This document shows, piece after piece, positions 16,557 to 26,171 of a stretch of DNA of 64,000 nt (position 1 is the stretch's first letter; each line of letters begins with the position of its first letter). A program made the translations under genes and the position numbers. The notes under the pieces are model-generated. The model worked only from the letters and a program-made list of their open reading frames with translations. It did not search any database and was not told the DNA's origin. The DNA is from Salegentibacter salegens (GTDB lineage Bacteria > Bacteroidota > Bacteroidia > Flavobacteriales > Flavobacteriaceae). The stretch covers positions 1,860,001-1,924,000 of the forward strand of contig NZ_LT670848.1 in NCBI RefSeq assembly GCF_900142975.1. The letters are read 5' to 3'.

Positions 16557-17533
16557 CCGCCAATTCTAATCATACTTCGATTCTCCAGTTGAGTAGTCTC
16601 GGTATCCTTATACGATTTATTAAACTGGCCTCCCATTACTGCATGCTTTTGTAAAACTGATAATCTAATAAATGGCTCAATATCTTCACCTTTTCGTAAA
16701 GTGCCCAATAAATCCATTTCATCTTTTCCAAAAAGACAATTCTTCATTTTCCCGTCGGCTGTGATTCGCATGCGGTTACAATCGCCACAAAAATGTTCAG
16801 TCATAGTGGTGATAAACGCAAAGGTACCTTCGTGACCAATGGCTTTGTACTTTTTGGCCGTGGCATGGGGTTTGTCTTTTAATTTCACCATATCATATTC
16901 GGCTTTAGCCCATTTTAGCATTTGAGTAGCGGTAATTACTTTTTTGCTATTCCAGTGATTTCCTTCAAAAGGCATAAATTCTATCATGCGTACATGTAAA
17001 GGTAAATCTCTTGTAATTTCTACAAAATCCAGGATCTCTTTTTCGATTACGCCTTCAATCGCTACTGCATTAATTTTAACCCTAAAACCTTCTTTCAGTA
17101 ATAATTGAATGTTTCGCCATACCAAATCAAACTGATCTCTTTTGGTGATCCTTTTAAAAGTTTCGGCATTGAGGGTGTCAAGGCTAACGTTTACCGCGCG
17201 TATTCCGGCAGCTTTAAAGTCGTCTATAAACTTATGTACAAGTACCGCATTGGTGGTAAGGCTTATTTCTACCGGGAGTTTGGAGAGCCGGGCTAAAATT
17301 TCCCTGAATTCTTTTCGCACAAGAGGTTCTCCTCCTGTGAGTCTTATTTTATTAACTCCAAGGTTTACAAAAGTGGTTGCAATTTTTTCAATCTCATCAA
17401 CCTGCATGAGATGTTTATTAGGTAAACATTGTATGTTCTCATCGGGCATACAATACTGGCAACGAAAGTTGCAGCTATCTGTAAGCGAAATTCTTAAATA
17501 ATCATGTATTCGTTTATGGTTGTCTACTAACAT
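16553..17533 (-). CDS. moaA: GTP 3',8-cyclase MoaA (radical SAM)
   Basis: MoaA rearranges GTP in the first step of molybdenum cofactor synthesis. The 326-residue protein has the radical-SAM cluster C21xxxC25xxC28 (DSCNFRCQYCMP), the SAM-contact TGGEPLVRKEF, a second 4Fe-4S site in FCGDCNRMRITADGKMKNC, and the C-terminal Gly-Gly tail (RIGG) required for activity. The start at 17533 overlaps the upstream small membrane gene by 20 bases. It is the first cofactor gene after the nitrate reductase genes, tying cofactor supply to the enzyme. Confidence 0.96.
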   Translation of the reverse strand: MLVDNHKRIHDYLRISLTDSCNFRCQYCMPDENIQCLPNKHLMQVDEIEKIATTFVNLGVNKIRLTGGEPLVRKEFREILARLSKLPVEISLTTNAVLVHKFIDDFKAAGIRAVNVSLDTLNAETFKRITKRDQFDLVWRNIQLLLKEGFRVKINAVAIEGVIEKEILDFVEITRDLPLHVRMIEFMPFEGNHWNSKKVITATQMLKWAKAEYDMVKLKDKPHATAKKYKAIGHEGTFAFITTMTEHFCGDCNRMRITADGKMKNCLFGKDEMDLLGTLRKGEDIEPFIRLSVLQKHAVMGGQFNKSYKDTETTQLENRSMIRIGG

Positions 17534-17798
17534 CCACTCTGGGTTTATTGTTTGGTTTCTTTTTTAAGGGTTCCGGTAAATACCGCAGTACCCAAAAAGA
17601 AGCTAAGGCCATTAATAGCGATCCTACAAACGTAGTAATTGCAAAGAACAAATTACCTTCTAATGCATTATTAAGCGCACCAAATAAAAACCATATTTGT
17701 ATACTTACAAACAGGATTTGCAATAATATAATCCCAGTCATAATGGTATTAGTCTTATTGGGATGTGCTTCGTTTTGCGATGTTCTAAAATCACTCAT
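17514..17798 (-). CDS. Small two-helix membrane protein of the nitrate reductase cluster
   Basis: This 94-residue protein has two hydrophobic helices (roughly residues 20-42 and 50-72), separated by a short polar turn, and a basic, proline-rich C-terminal tail. I do not recognise a firmly named family. It starts one base from the Rieske stop (shared base at 17798) and overlaps moaA by 20 bases, so it is translated with the respiratory genes. It could be a small membrane anchor or assembly subunit of the complex; this is inference from position only. Confidence 0.65.
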   Translation of the reverse strand: MSDFRTSQNEAHPNKTNTIMTGIILLQILFVSIQIWFLFGALNNALEGNLFFAITTFVGSLLMALASFWVLRYLPEPLKKKPNNKPRVDVSRQP

Positions 17799-18325
17799 TA
17801 TAATATATTTTGATCCTCATTTTCTTCTTTTACATACACTTTCCCTTCTTTTATTACTACCTCTAATTGAGGTAATGGTCTTGGGGGTGGTCCTTGCAAT
17901 ACCTCACCGGTATCTGCACTAAACCAACCGTTATGGCAGGGACATTCTATTTTATTCTCGTCTTTACGATATCTTACCGCACAGGTAAGGTGGGTACATT
18001 TTTGCTCAAAAGCACGCCATTCGTTTTCTTTTAGATGAATGAGAATATAAGGAATTTTTTTGGCACCATGAATTTCAAACTGAAACATTTCCCCTACTCC
18101 AACTTCATTTTCATTAACTACAAAATGTTCTCCCTCCAGTTTTTCTGCAGGAAAGGCCATTGCTTTAATTACAATAAAGCCATTGCTAAGGGCAAAAGCC
18201 CCTGATAATAATCCGAGGAATTTTGCAAATTCCCTTCTACTTACGTGCGTACCACGCCTGGTTTCTATAGGGAAATCACTTTTCCAACTTGGTTCCCTTT
18301 CAGAATTTGAATCTTCCTTTGCCAT
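17798..18325 (-). CDS. Rieske [2Fe-2S] protein of the nitrate reductase cluster
   Basis: This 175-residue protein has a Rieske cluster site, C110-T-H112 and C128-P-C-H131, in the sequence QKCTHLTCAVR and CPCHNGWFSADTG. The N-terminal part has a SRREFAKFLGLL segment (residues 29-40) followed by a hydrophobic stretch, resembling an uncleaved Tat signal anchor with RR, so the cluster may lie outside the cytoplasmic membrane. It probably passes electrons between the cytochrome-b-like protein and the Fe-S or molybdenum subunit. It lies 11 bases behind the ferredoxin-type gene. Rieske proteins are not part of canonical NarGHI. Confidence 0.85.
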   Translation of the reverse strand: MAKEDSNSEREPSWKSDFPIETRRGTHVSRREFAKFLGLLSGAFALSNGFIVIKAMAFPAEKLEGEHFVVNENEVGVGEMFQFEIHGAKKIPYILIHLKENEWRAFEQKCTHLTCAVRYRKDENKIECPCHNGWFSADTGEVLQGPPPRPLPQLEVVIKEGKVYVKEENEDQNIL

Positions 18326-18336
18326 AGTATTTTAAG

Positions 18337-18906
18337 TTATGGGATAATTAACTGATGTGTGCCTTTAGGCATCATAATATTTACTTTAGTATTTACTTCC
18401 TGCTGTCCAAAAAGAAAAGAATTTACCGGCTCACTGTCTGGTCTCATTCTCTCTATTTCTTCTCTGGTACCGAAGAATAGTGCCTGACTTGGGCATACGG
18501 TAGCGCACATTGGTTTTTTCCCCGCACTCGTCCTGTCGTAGCACATATTGCATTTCATCATTAGTTCGGCTTCTTCCATTTTCTTTGGAACACCAAATGG
18601 GCAGGCAAGAACGCAGTTTGAGCAACCAATACACCTGGAACTGTTCGCAGAGTGCACCACTCCAAATTCATCCTGATGTATAGCATCTGCCGGACAAACA
18701 TTAGCACAGGTAGGATCTTCACAATGCATACAAACCTGTACAGTAGTTTGAGGACTTTTTTTCCTATCTACATAATTCACATGAATCATACTTTCCTGAC
18801 CATTCGTTTCACATTCAGCGCAGGCCATTTCGCAAGCACCACAACCAATACAGCGTTGCATATCTACGAAAAAGGCCATTTCCTGATCATAATTTGTTTC
18901 CGGCAT
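18337..18906 (-). CDS. Four-cluster 4Fe-4S ferredoxin-type electron transfer subunit
   Basis: This is a 189-residue subunit of the DmsB/NrfC/HybA type. Sixteen cysteines in four groups could hold four 4Fe-4S clusters: [42 protein letters not shown] and CNMCYDRT with CATVCP. There is no signal peptide, so it should face the cytoplasm with the catalytic subunit encoded just upstream. It would carry electrons to the molybdopterin subunit. It is placed between the catalytic gene and the Rieske gene in one operon. Confidence 0.92.
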   Translation of the reverse strand: MPETNYDQEMAFFVDMQRCIGCGACEMACAECETNGQESMIHVNYVDRKKSPQTTVQVCMHCEDPTCANVCPADAIHQDEFGVVHSANSSRCIGCSNCVLACPFGVPKKMEEAELMMKCNMCYDRTSAGKKPMCATVCPSQALFFGTREEIERMRPDSEPVNSFLFGQQEVNTKVNIMMPKGTHQLIIP

Positions 18907-18967
18907 AATTGTTTATTTTCTTGATTAAATTTTGTTTTTTCTTTACTCTATCTCTGTTATTTATAGT

Positions 18968-21187
18968 TTAAGATGAACTTTGGTATGCAGTTTCTGTAAG
19001 ATGTTGAGATCCTTTTTTACCGGTTTTCTCCAACTGGCACGCACAGACTTTATATTCCGGGATTTTAGAAACTGGATCTAAATTGTCTATAGTTAATTGA
19101 TTTGCGCCATGTTTTCCGCCCCAATGATAAGGTATAAAAACGGTGTCTTCCCTAATAGTCTCTACCACGTGAGCAGGAAATTGAGCTTCGCCTCTTCTGG
19201 TTTTCACTTTAATCAGATCGTGATTTTCTATACCATACTGGAAAGCAAGCTTTGGATGTATTTCCAATAAAGGCTCAGGATATTTATCGACTAATTTCCC
19301 AATTCTCCGGGTTTGACTTCCACTCAAATATTGAGACACTACGCGCCCGGTAGTTAGAACCACCGGAAACTCTTTATTCGGCATTTCAGAAGCAGGCCTG
19401 TAGCTTACCGGGTTAAAATGTGCTTTTTGATCTGGAGTTGCAAACTTTTTATCTTCCCATAACCTTGGGGTTCCCGGGTGATCTAAAGTTTTGCAAGGCC
19501 AAAACACCCCCATATTATCTACTATTTTTTTGTAGGTTATTCCGTAATAATCGGCAGTTCCTCCTTTTGAAGCTACTCTTAATTCGTTAAAAATATCTTC
19601 ACTGGTAGGAAAATTGAATTTATCTTTTTCTCCAAGCCGTGCCGCTAATTCCATAATAATGTCGCCGTCCCTTCTTGCATTTTTTGGAGGAGTAACAGCT
19701 TCATTAATCTTAACCACCCTTCCTTCAGCCGTGGTTACGGTGCCTTCTTCTTCTTCGTGCAAGGATCCCGGTAATACAATATCGGCATGGCGTGCAGTCT
19801 CACTAAGAAAAGTATCAATATTTACATAAAATTCCAGTTTTTCCAAAGCTTCCCGAACAAAATTATTATTTGGTAAAGACACCAGCGGATTAAAGCAAAT
19901 AGAAATCATTCCTTTAATTTCCCCGCGGTGAATAGCTTCTATTTGTTCATAAGCGGTTATACCTTTTCCAGGCATATCTTTTTCATCTATACCCCAAACT
20001 TCTGAAATATATTTGCGATGTTCGGGATTGGTAATATCACGGTTACCGGGTAATTGGTCGCATTTATGGCCGTGTTCCCGGCCTCCCTGACCGTTGCCCT
20101 GGCCTGTAATAGTTCCATAACCGCAATATGGCCTTCCTATTCTTCCCGATGCTAATACAATATTAATACAGCTTAACACATTGTCTACTCCCTTAGTATG
20201 ATGCTCAATACCACGAGCATGAAGTAAAAAGCTGGTATTTGCTTTTCCCCACATTTCAGCAGCCTGATAAATAAGCTCTTTTGAAATTCCCGTATGTTCT
20301 TCAGCCCAATCAAGATCATAATCCTTTACTGCATCAATCGTATCCTGGAAGCCGCTGGTATGGTTATCTATAAAGTCGTGGTCTAACCAATCATTATCAA
20401 CCATAATTTTTAAAATTGCACCAAAAAGTGCAGAATCACCTCCAGGCCTTACCGGTAAATGCAAATCGGCAGTTCTTGCAAGCGGAATCATTCGTGGATC
20501 TACCACAATTAGTTTAGCCCCATTATCCCTTGCCTGCCATATATAATGCGTTAAGGTTGGAAAAGTTTCACTTACGTTTGCTCCGGCAATAAGGATTACT
20601 TCGGCGTGTTTTAGATCTGCCCAGCTATTTGAAGTTCTGTCTAGTCCAAATGCCTTCTTATTTCCACCTCCGGCGCTTACCATGCAAAGACGCCCGTTAT
20701 AATCAAGGTTGGCTGTTTTTAAAGCTACTCTGGCAAACTTACCTATCATATAGCTTTTCTCATTGGTAAGTGACACCCCAGAGAGCATAGCAAAAGCATC
20801 TTTACCGTATTTCTCCTGGATTCGTTTTATTTCGTTTACCGTTCTGCCCATTGCGTGCTCCCAGTCTACAGGCTTGAAGCCTTTTCCCTCAACTCGCTCT
20901 AAAGGATCCAGTATCCGGTCGGGATGATTGTTTTGCATATAACGCATCACCCCTTTTGGGCATAAACGTCCTTCATTAAAAGGAAATTCCTCCCAGGGCT
21001 CAAAACCGGCAACTTTATTATCTTTTACTTTTAATTTTATTCCACATTGCATACCACAGTAACAGCAGTGGGTCTTCACTAACTTGTCTGGCTCTTTATT
21101 CCCTTGAAATCCTTCTTGGGGAGCATAGGCTTTATGCGGGCCGTATTTTTCTATAATCTTATCTACTGAAACGGGAAGTTTTGCCAT
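18968..21187 (-). CDS. Molybdopterin nitrate reductase catalytic subunit (NasC/NapA-like)
   Basis: This 739-residue member of the DMSO reductase superfamily probably reduces nitrate to nitrite. Near the N-terminus a 4Fe-4S site C41-C44-C48-C76 ([10 protein letters not shown] and GRLCPKG) is followed by the molybdenum ligand Cys168 in [30 protein letters not shown] and [14 protein letters not shown] resemble assimilatory (Nas) and periplasmic (Nap) enzymes, not NarG. There is no Tat leader, so it is cytoplasmic. It lacks the extra C-terminal 2Fe-2S/FAD domains of some Nas enzymes. Substrate is inferred from the two NarK genes just upstream and the Moco genes downstream. Confidence 0.88.
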   Translation of the reverse strand: MAKLPVSVDKIIEKYGPHKAYAPQEGFQGNKEPDKLVKTHCCYCGMQCGIKLKVKDNKVAGFEPWEEFPFNEGRLCPKGVMRYMQNNHPDRILDPLERVEGKGFKPVDWEHAMGRTVNEIKRIQEKYGKDAFAMLSGVSLTNEKSYMIGKFARVALKTANLDYNGRLCMVSAGGGNKKAFGLDRTSNSWADLKHAEVILIAGANVSETFPTLTHYIWQARDNGAKLIVVDPRMIPLARTADLHLPVRPGGDSALFGAILKIMVDNDWLDHDFIDNHTSGFQDTIDAVKDYDLDWAEEHTGISKELIYQAAEMWGKANTSFLLHARGIEHHTKGVDNVLSCINIVLASGRIGRPYCGYGTITGQGNGQGGREHGHKCDQLPGNRDITNPEHRKYISEVWGIDEKDMPGKGITAYEQIEAIHRGEIKGMISICFNPLVSLPNNNFVREALEKLEFYVNIDTFLSETARHADIVLPGSLHEEEEGTVTTAEGRVVKINEAVTPPKNARRDGDIIMELAARLGEKDKFNFPTSEDIFNELRVASKGGTADYYGITYKKIVDNMGVFWPCKTLDHPGTPRLWEDKKFATPDQKAHFNPVSYRPASEMPNKEFPVVLTTGRVVSQYLSGSQTRRIGKLVDKYPEPLLEIHPKLAFQYGIENHDLIKVKTRRGEAQFPAHVVETIREDTVFIPYHWGGKHGANQLTIDNLDPVSKIPEYKVCACQLEKTGKKGSQHLTETAYQSSS

Positions 21188-21208
21188 TTTCTTTTTCTTT
21201 TTTCTGTT

Positions 21209-22264
21209 CTAACCGAATAATTTTCCGCCCTCTTTTCTTGCTTTTAAATGCGCCATAGCTAAGGCTGAACGTTTTCCTTCCGGACTTAAATCCATATGAT
21301 TTTTTCCGCCTTGCTTGTCATAATTAAAACCAAGCTCTTTAGATACATTTTTAAGGTCGTCTATATGAGTTTGGGTAGCAAACTCCTTTCCGGTATGAGA
21401 GCAGGTTGCCATACCTCTACGTTTACCTTCGGTTTTATAAAGATTTGCACCCAACTGGGCCAAACGCTGGTAAATATGAAAGAATTTCCCAAAAGGCAAC
21501 CATACTAGGAAGAGCACCACGGTAATTGCGTGGGTCACCGCCATAAATTGATAGGTTTTCCCTTCAAGAAAAGTATAATCGTAAGAAATCCCAAGTCCTG
21601 TGACAGAGATAGCAATTAAAAGAATAAGGGGCAGCCAGTCGTTTTCAAAACTTTGGGTAGCGATTAATCCGCCATCGGTAAATCTTCTTTTCATCATCAT
21701 AATTGCACCAATGGTAACCAAAACCGAACACCAAACCAGGCCGTGAAATGCAATAAATGCAAGTGGTGAACCCAGGCTAAACGAACCAGCTTCAAATCCG
21801 AATAACAACGCATAATAGGTAGTGTCATCCCCGGGTTTAAGCACGAAATGGATCCAACCAAAAGTTAAAGGAACAGTGATAGCAAAAGCTAACAAACAAC
21901 CTGTTGCCAACATAAAGTGACCAATCCATCGGGTTCTGCTTCTATAGGCGATAAATCTTTGAAATAGGATATTTCTAAAAAATAATTTTGTTGAACGCCA
22001 TAAGTATGGAAAAAAGTATTTGCTAAATAAAAATTGCATACTTCTACGCCAGTAAAGTTTAGTTGGTGGCCTCTGAATCCAAACAGAATATCTATAAGCT
22101 ATTCCAAAAATCGCGAAAACAGTACCTATTAAATATGCAATTAATGCAGGATCAAAATTTTGCAGGTTTCTTGATCCAATAAGCACCAAAACAACAGTAA
22201 GCACCGCTGCAATAGTTGCCTTTATTAAGGCCAGCCGGTTTAAGGTTTTAAAAAGTCTGTACAT
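21209..22264 (-). CDS. Cytochrome-b-like membrane subunit of the nitrate reductase cluster
   Basis: This 351-residue protein has about six membrane helices (near residues 13-30, 40-62, 113-140, 167-191, 209-229 and 240-262) and a soluble C-terminal tail of about 85 residues. Histidines 116, 174, 245 and 263 lie in or at the ends of helices and could ligate b hemes, as in NarI-type and HdrE-type quinol dehydrogenases. A pair of helices precedes a polar stretch with many aromatic and basic residues (70-110). It is the first gene of the operon that continues with the catalytic subunit, 21 bases apart. Quinol oxidation is the likely role, though heme binding is inference. Confidence 0.7.
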   Translation of the reverse strand: MYRLFKTLNRLALIKATIAAVLTVVLVLIGSRNLQNFDPALIAYLIGTVFAIFGIAYRYSVWIQRPPTKLYWRRSMQFLFSKYFFPYLWRSTKLFFRNILFQRFIAYRSRTRWIGHFMLATGCLLAFAITVPLTFGWIHFVLKPGDDTTYYALLFGFEAGSFSLGSPLAFIAFHGLVWCSVLVTIGAIMMMKRRFTDGGLIATQSFENDWLPLILLIAISVTGLGISYDYTFLEGKTYQFMAVTHAITVVLFLVWLPFGKFFHIYQRLAQLGANLYKTEGKRRGMATCSHTGKEFATQTHIDDLKNVSKELGFNYDKQGGKNHMDLSPEGKRSALAMAHLKARKEGGKLFG

Positions 22265-22619
22265 AATTATATAGGCTTTAACAATTGTTAGAATCGAGGG
22301 TGTTATAAATATATATATTTTACAATGCTTTCCTCAAGCATATTTAGTTAATTCCAAATAATTTAAACTTAGTCTAAATTATCATGGTATTACAGTTCTG
22401 ATTTTTAATTAATAAAAACAAACCACACATTTTTAATAAACTTCTTGATTTTCGGAAGACGAAATTGAGGAATACTGCCAGAGCAAAATATGATATATAT
22501 CAGATTTTCGTTTTAACTTCTTATTTAGATTCAACCCATATAAGAATATGACTGGAACTAAACTATCTATTCCATCTCTAATTTATAATTTCAGTATTCA
22601 CAATTTTGCATAAAGAAAA
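22265..22619 (-). promoter_or_regulatory. Promoter region of the nitrate reductase operon with a palindrome
   Basis: This 355-base AT-rich gap lies between narK and the nitrate reductase operon, both on the - strand. An imperfect palindrome at 22361-22380, TTTAaACT-T-AGTcTAAA, is about 100 bases before the start at 22264 and is a candidate operator. I see no FNR-type TTGAT-N4-ATCAA site, ORF or convincing terminator. Confidence 0.35.
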
Positions 22620-24215
22620 TTAACACTCAATTCCAGATCCAGCCCTGTCATAATACCACCAGTTAAGGACCAGACAAATAACATAATAAACTCCAAACCC
22701 GTAAAGAGCAAATTCGGGAGTTCCCATTTGAATTTGTTCTCCAAATACCTGTGGAATTATAAATGCCCCATAAGCTGCAATGGCAGAAGTCCAACCCAGT
22801 ACCGGACCTGCTTTTTCTTTGCTAAAAATATAAGGAATACTTCTAAAAGTAGAGCCGTTTCCAATTCCTGTAGTTACAAATAGCACCATAAAAGAGGCGA
22901 AGAAAGGCCACCAGTAGGCTTCTGGGGTAGCACTATCCCTGGCCTGAATTACAAAATATGCTACGGCTAATGTTGCAATAACCGTAACCAGTGTACTATA
23001 GGAAGTTACCCTGGAACCGCTATTAATTTTATCTGATAACCAACCTCCAATAGGTCTTACAAGTGCTCCCAACATGGGCCCTATAAAAACCCAGGTAAGG
23101 AAATCTGGAGCATTAGGATTTACATACTGCGGGTTGGCAGGGTCGGTATAAACAAAGATATCCTGACACAGTTTAGGAAAAGCAGCAGAAAATCCTATAA
23201 AAGAACCAAAGGTCATGGTATATATAATAGTCATGATCCAGTTATGCTTATCGTTAAGAATAGAAAATTGTTTACCAAGGCTCTGCTTAATATCCCCAGG
23301 ACTAAGATATTTCATAAGAAGCAGCGCAAGAATTACCACTACAGGCAATACAATCCACATGTTAATTTCAAGTCCTACCAGTAAATATGAACCTATCGCA
23401 GCAGCCACAAGCCCAATACCGACCATAAAAAGAGTTTTTAATATTCCTTGAAAAGTAGTGGGGAGTTTAGGAGTTCCTGTAATTACATTGTTCATCCCAA
23501 AAAAGGCAGCTACTGCTGCAATCACAATAGGAATCCATATCCACCCGGCATTTTGAAGACCGGCAAGAGGTTGGTTTTCTATTACTTCACCTCCACTTCC
23601 AGCTGCAGAAAAAAGAAAGATTCCTATAACAAAGGGAATCATTTTTTGCATAATTCCAACCCCGAGATTTCCTATTCCCGCGTTCAGGCCAAGAGAAGTA
23701 CCCTGAATTCTTTTCGGAAAGAAATAACTAATATTACTCATAGAAGATGCGAAATTCCCTCCTCCAAAACCCGATAAAAGGGCAAGTATGGCAAAAGTAA
23801 GATATGGTGTACTTTGATCTGAAAGCGCATATCCCACTCCAAAAGCAGGTATCAACAAAAAGGTAGTTGTAGTAAACACCACGTTACGACCTCCTCCCAG
23901 GGCAATAAGAAAAGAATTAGGAATTCTAAGCGTTGCCCCAGCGAGACCTGCAATTGCCGGTAATGTGTAATATAAATTATTGATAACTGCCAGTTGTTCT
24001 TTGACCATTTCTTCAGACATATCTGGAGTGATCAATCCAAAATGGAAATTAAATTCTTTCATTTTGGTAGTAATAATACTCCACATCATCCAAACCGCGA
24101 AGGAGAGCAATAATGCAGGAATAGAGAGCCACAGGTTTCTGTATGCTATTTTCTTGCCTTTTTTCTCCCAAAACTCGGGATCTTCAACATTCCATTCTTC
24201 CAGGTTAGTTTTCAT
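22620..24215 (-). CDS. narK: NarK-type nitrate/nitrite transporter 1 (MFS)
   Basis: This 531-residue major facilitator protein has about twelve membrane helices. The two nitrate-signature regions are visible: FGGGNFASSMSNISYFFPKR followed by GLNAGIGNLG in the N-terminal half, and IFSKEKAGPVLGWTSAIAAYG in the C-terminal half. MFS motif A appears as GGWLSDKINSGSR. Such proteins import nitrate with protons or exchange nitrate for nitrite. It ends 355 bases before the reductase operon and starts 12 bases after the second NarK gene, so the two transporters are one transcript. Confidence 0.9.
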   Translation of the reverse strand: MKTNLEEWNVEDPEFWEKKGKKIAYRNLWLSIPALLLSFAVWMMWSIITTKMKEFNFHFGLITPDMSEEMVKEQLAVINNLYYTLPAIAGLAGATLRIPNSFLIALGGGRNVVFTTTTFLLIPAFGVGYALSDQSTPYLTFAILALLSGFGGGNFASSMSNISYFFPKRIQGTSLGLNAGIGNLGVGIMQKMIPFVIGIFLFSAAGSGGEVIENQPLAGLQNAGWIWIPIVIAAVAAFFGMNNVITGTPKLPTTFQGILKTLFMVGIGLVAAAIGSYLLVGLEINMWIVLPVVVILALLLMKYLSPGDIKQSLGKQFSILNDKHNWIMTIIYTMTFGSFIGFSAAFPKLCQDIFVYTDPANPQYVNPNAPDFLTWVFIGPMLGALVRPIGGWLSDKINSGSRVTSYSTLVTVIATLAVAYFVIQARDSATPEAYWWPFFASFMVLFVTTGIGNGSTFRSIPYIFSKEKAGPVLGWTSAIAAYGAFIIPQVFGEQIQMGTPEFALYGFGVYYVICLVLNWWYYDRAGSGIEC

Positions 24216-24227
24216 AACATTCAGGGT

Positions 24228-25730
24228 TTAGTCAATATTTTTCTCGTTCTTAGATTCAATTTGGCGCATCAATTTTGGTTGTTTTTTATGCATCATCTTC
24301 TGTATAGTTCTATGCATCCACCAAAGACAAATTACAGTGAGTACCAGGGTAAACATCCAGGCACTGGTCCACAGCCCCGTTCCGTCTAATAAATATCCGA
24401 AGATAATTGGGCACACAAAACCACCCAAACCACCAAGTACTCCTACCATTCCTCCTACTACACCTACTTCATCTGGAAAATATTCAGGGATATGTTTATA
24501 AACTGCTGCTTTACCTACTCCCCAAATACTACCAAGGATAATAACCAGGAAAGTAAATACCCAAACATTCGCCTGGAAAAAGATCTTTGTTTCCCCGCTG
24601 GCGAGTAACTCTCTCTTTTTTACCTGTTGTCCCTCCTGTACCACAGGCTCCTGCCAGGTTTCTTTTTTAGGAAATACAAAAGCCCCTTCGGCTTCTTCAA
24701 AATCTGTCTCATTTTTAGGAATTAAATCGTACTCAATTCCGGCAACGGTAATTTTTGTTTCAGAAACTTCTGTAACTTCTCCAGCCTGTTTGGCCATTAT
24801 TCCGTTTCCGGGGGAGTATATCTCCATTTTTGGAAAAATTAATAAAAGGCTAATTGCAAGAGAAGTTCCTAAAACCCAGTACATCACTTTACGAGCACCC
24901 CATTTATCTGACATCCAACCGCCAAGAGCCCTAATTATCCCGGAAGGAAAACTAAAAGCTGCCGCCAGAATACCGGCTGTCACCAATGGGAGATAATATA
25001 CATTTACATAATAAGGAACCAGCCATTGGGAGAAAGCCACAAAACAACCAAAAACCAGGAAGTAATAAAGGCCAAATCGCCAAACTCTTATACTTTTAAG
25101 TGGCTGCATAAGTTTCTTTATAGTACGCTGTGTATCGGGTTTTTTATTTTTTGCAAAGACCACAAAAATAATTGCCATAATAACCAGGATGGCGGCATAG
25201 ATTACGGGAAGAATTCTCCAATTCTCTATATCTGTCCCGTTATTAGTTAAATTTTGAAGAATTGTTGGCGCAAATAATGTGGTTAAAGCAGCTCCGGCAT
25301 TTCCAGCTCCAAAAATACCCAGCGCACGGCCCTGCCAGTCCTTTTCATACCATACAGAAGTATATGCGATACCCACCGCGAAACCGGCTCCAGTTAGACC
25401 ATAACCAAAACTGCATAAAGCAAATCCAAGAAAAGAATCTACATATTGTAGTAAAAACATAGGAATTGCACTTACGACTAATAAGCCGCCAAAAACCCAT
25501 TTTCCACCATATTTATCGGTCATTATTCCTAACGGCAACCTAAAGAGTGCACCAGTAAGTACCGGTATTCCTAAAAGCCATCCAATTTGAACGGAACTCC
25601 AGTCATAGGCTCCATTATCTACCAGAAAGGTTACTGTAACCCCGTTGAACATCCAAACCGCAAAACAAATGGTGAATGCCAGCGTATTTAAAAAGAGCAT
25701 TCTGTGGGAAGTAGAAGAAGGTTTACTCAT
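24228..25730 (-). CDS. NarK-type nitrate/nitrite transporter 2 with an inserted loop domain
   Basis: This 500-residue MFS nitrate transporter has LTGAGFAVGIAYTSVWYEK and GVVGGMVGVLGGLGGF as its nitrate signatures and GGWMSDKWGARK as motif A. It carries an unusual insertion of about 85 residues (roughly 302-387), probably between TM9 and TM10, where the standard loop is short. The insertion contains AGEVTEVSETKITVAGIEYD and VVQEGQQVKKRELLASGE, a strand-rich pattern reminiscent of biotinyl/lipoyl-type barrel domains, although it lacks a modifiable MKM lysine. By topology the loop should be periplasmic. The other NarK next door has no such loop. Confidence 0.88.
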   Translation of the reverse strand: MSKPSSTSHRMLFLNTLAFTICFAVWMFNGVTVTFLVDNGAYDWSSVQIGWLLGIPVLTGALFRLPLGIMTDKYGGKWVFGGLLVVSAIPMFLLQYVDSFLGFALCSFGYGLTGAGFAVGIAYTSVWYEKDWQGRALGIFGAGNAGAALTTLFAPTILQNLTNNGTDIENWRILPVIYAAILVIMAIIFVVFAKNKKPDTQRTIKKLMQPLKSIRVWRFGLYYFLVFGCFVAFSQWLVPYYVNVYYLPLVTAGILAAAFSFPSGIIRALGGWMSDKWGARKVMYWVLGTSLAISLLLIFPKMEIYSPGNGIMAKQAGEVTEVSETKITVAGIEYDLIPKNETDFEEAEGAFVFPKKETWQEPVVQEGQQVKKRELLASGETKIFFQANVWVFTFLVIILGSIWGVGKAAVYKHIPEYFPDEVGVVGGMVGVLGGLGGFVCPIIFGYLLDGTGLWTSAWMFTLVLTVICLWWMHRTIQKMMHKKQPKLMRQIESKNEKNID

Positions 25731-26171
25731 ATTTAATGGAGCTTTTAGAATTTACCAATTATACAATCTGAAAATAAAATATTCTATATTTTTTAATTTA
25801 TTGGATGCAAACTTCAAAATTTAGCATCCTCTAAAAAATGATTATCGTCATCAATTTGGAAACTTTCTCTAAACCTTAAATCTTCAACTTCAAGCTTCTT
25901 TAGTTTTTTAGGATAAAAAAATAGCATACTTAATTATTTATCCTCTACCAAGATAAAAATTTTAAATAGCTTATAAAAAACAGGTATTTATAAAAGGAAT
26001 AACTATAAAACTATTATAGTTTAGCCGAAAATTATGAAAAAGAGCTATTAGGAAGCAGGAAATTACCTCGAGGCAAAATCAAGAAGCATTATAGAATAAT
26101 ATTTTTAGTTCGAGGCTCGGCTGAATAATGAAAGGGAAAAATAGTGCTAATACCTAAAAAATGAAAAGCTT
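25731..26171. other. Intergenic region between narK2 and the CopD-like gene
   Basis: This 441-base AT-rich gap separates divergent genes. It holds CCTCGAGG at 26066-26073 and a related CGAGGCTCGG near 26111, like the palindromic motifs in the rpsO-pnp gap. I see no ORF, and no TAnnTTTG promoter I could defend. Confidence 0.3.
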
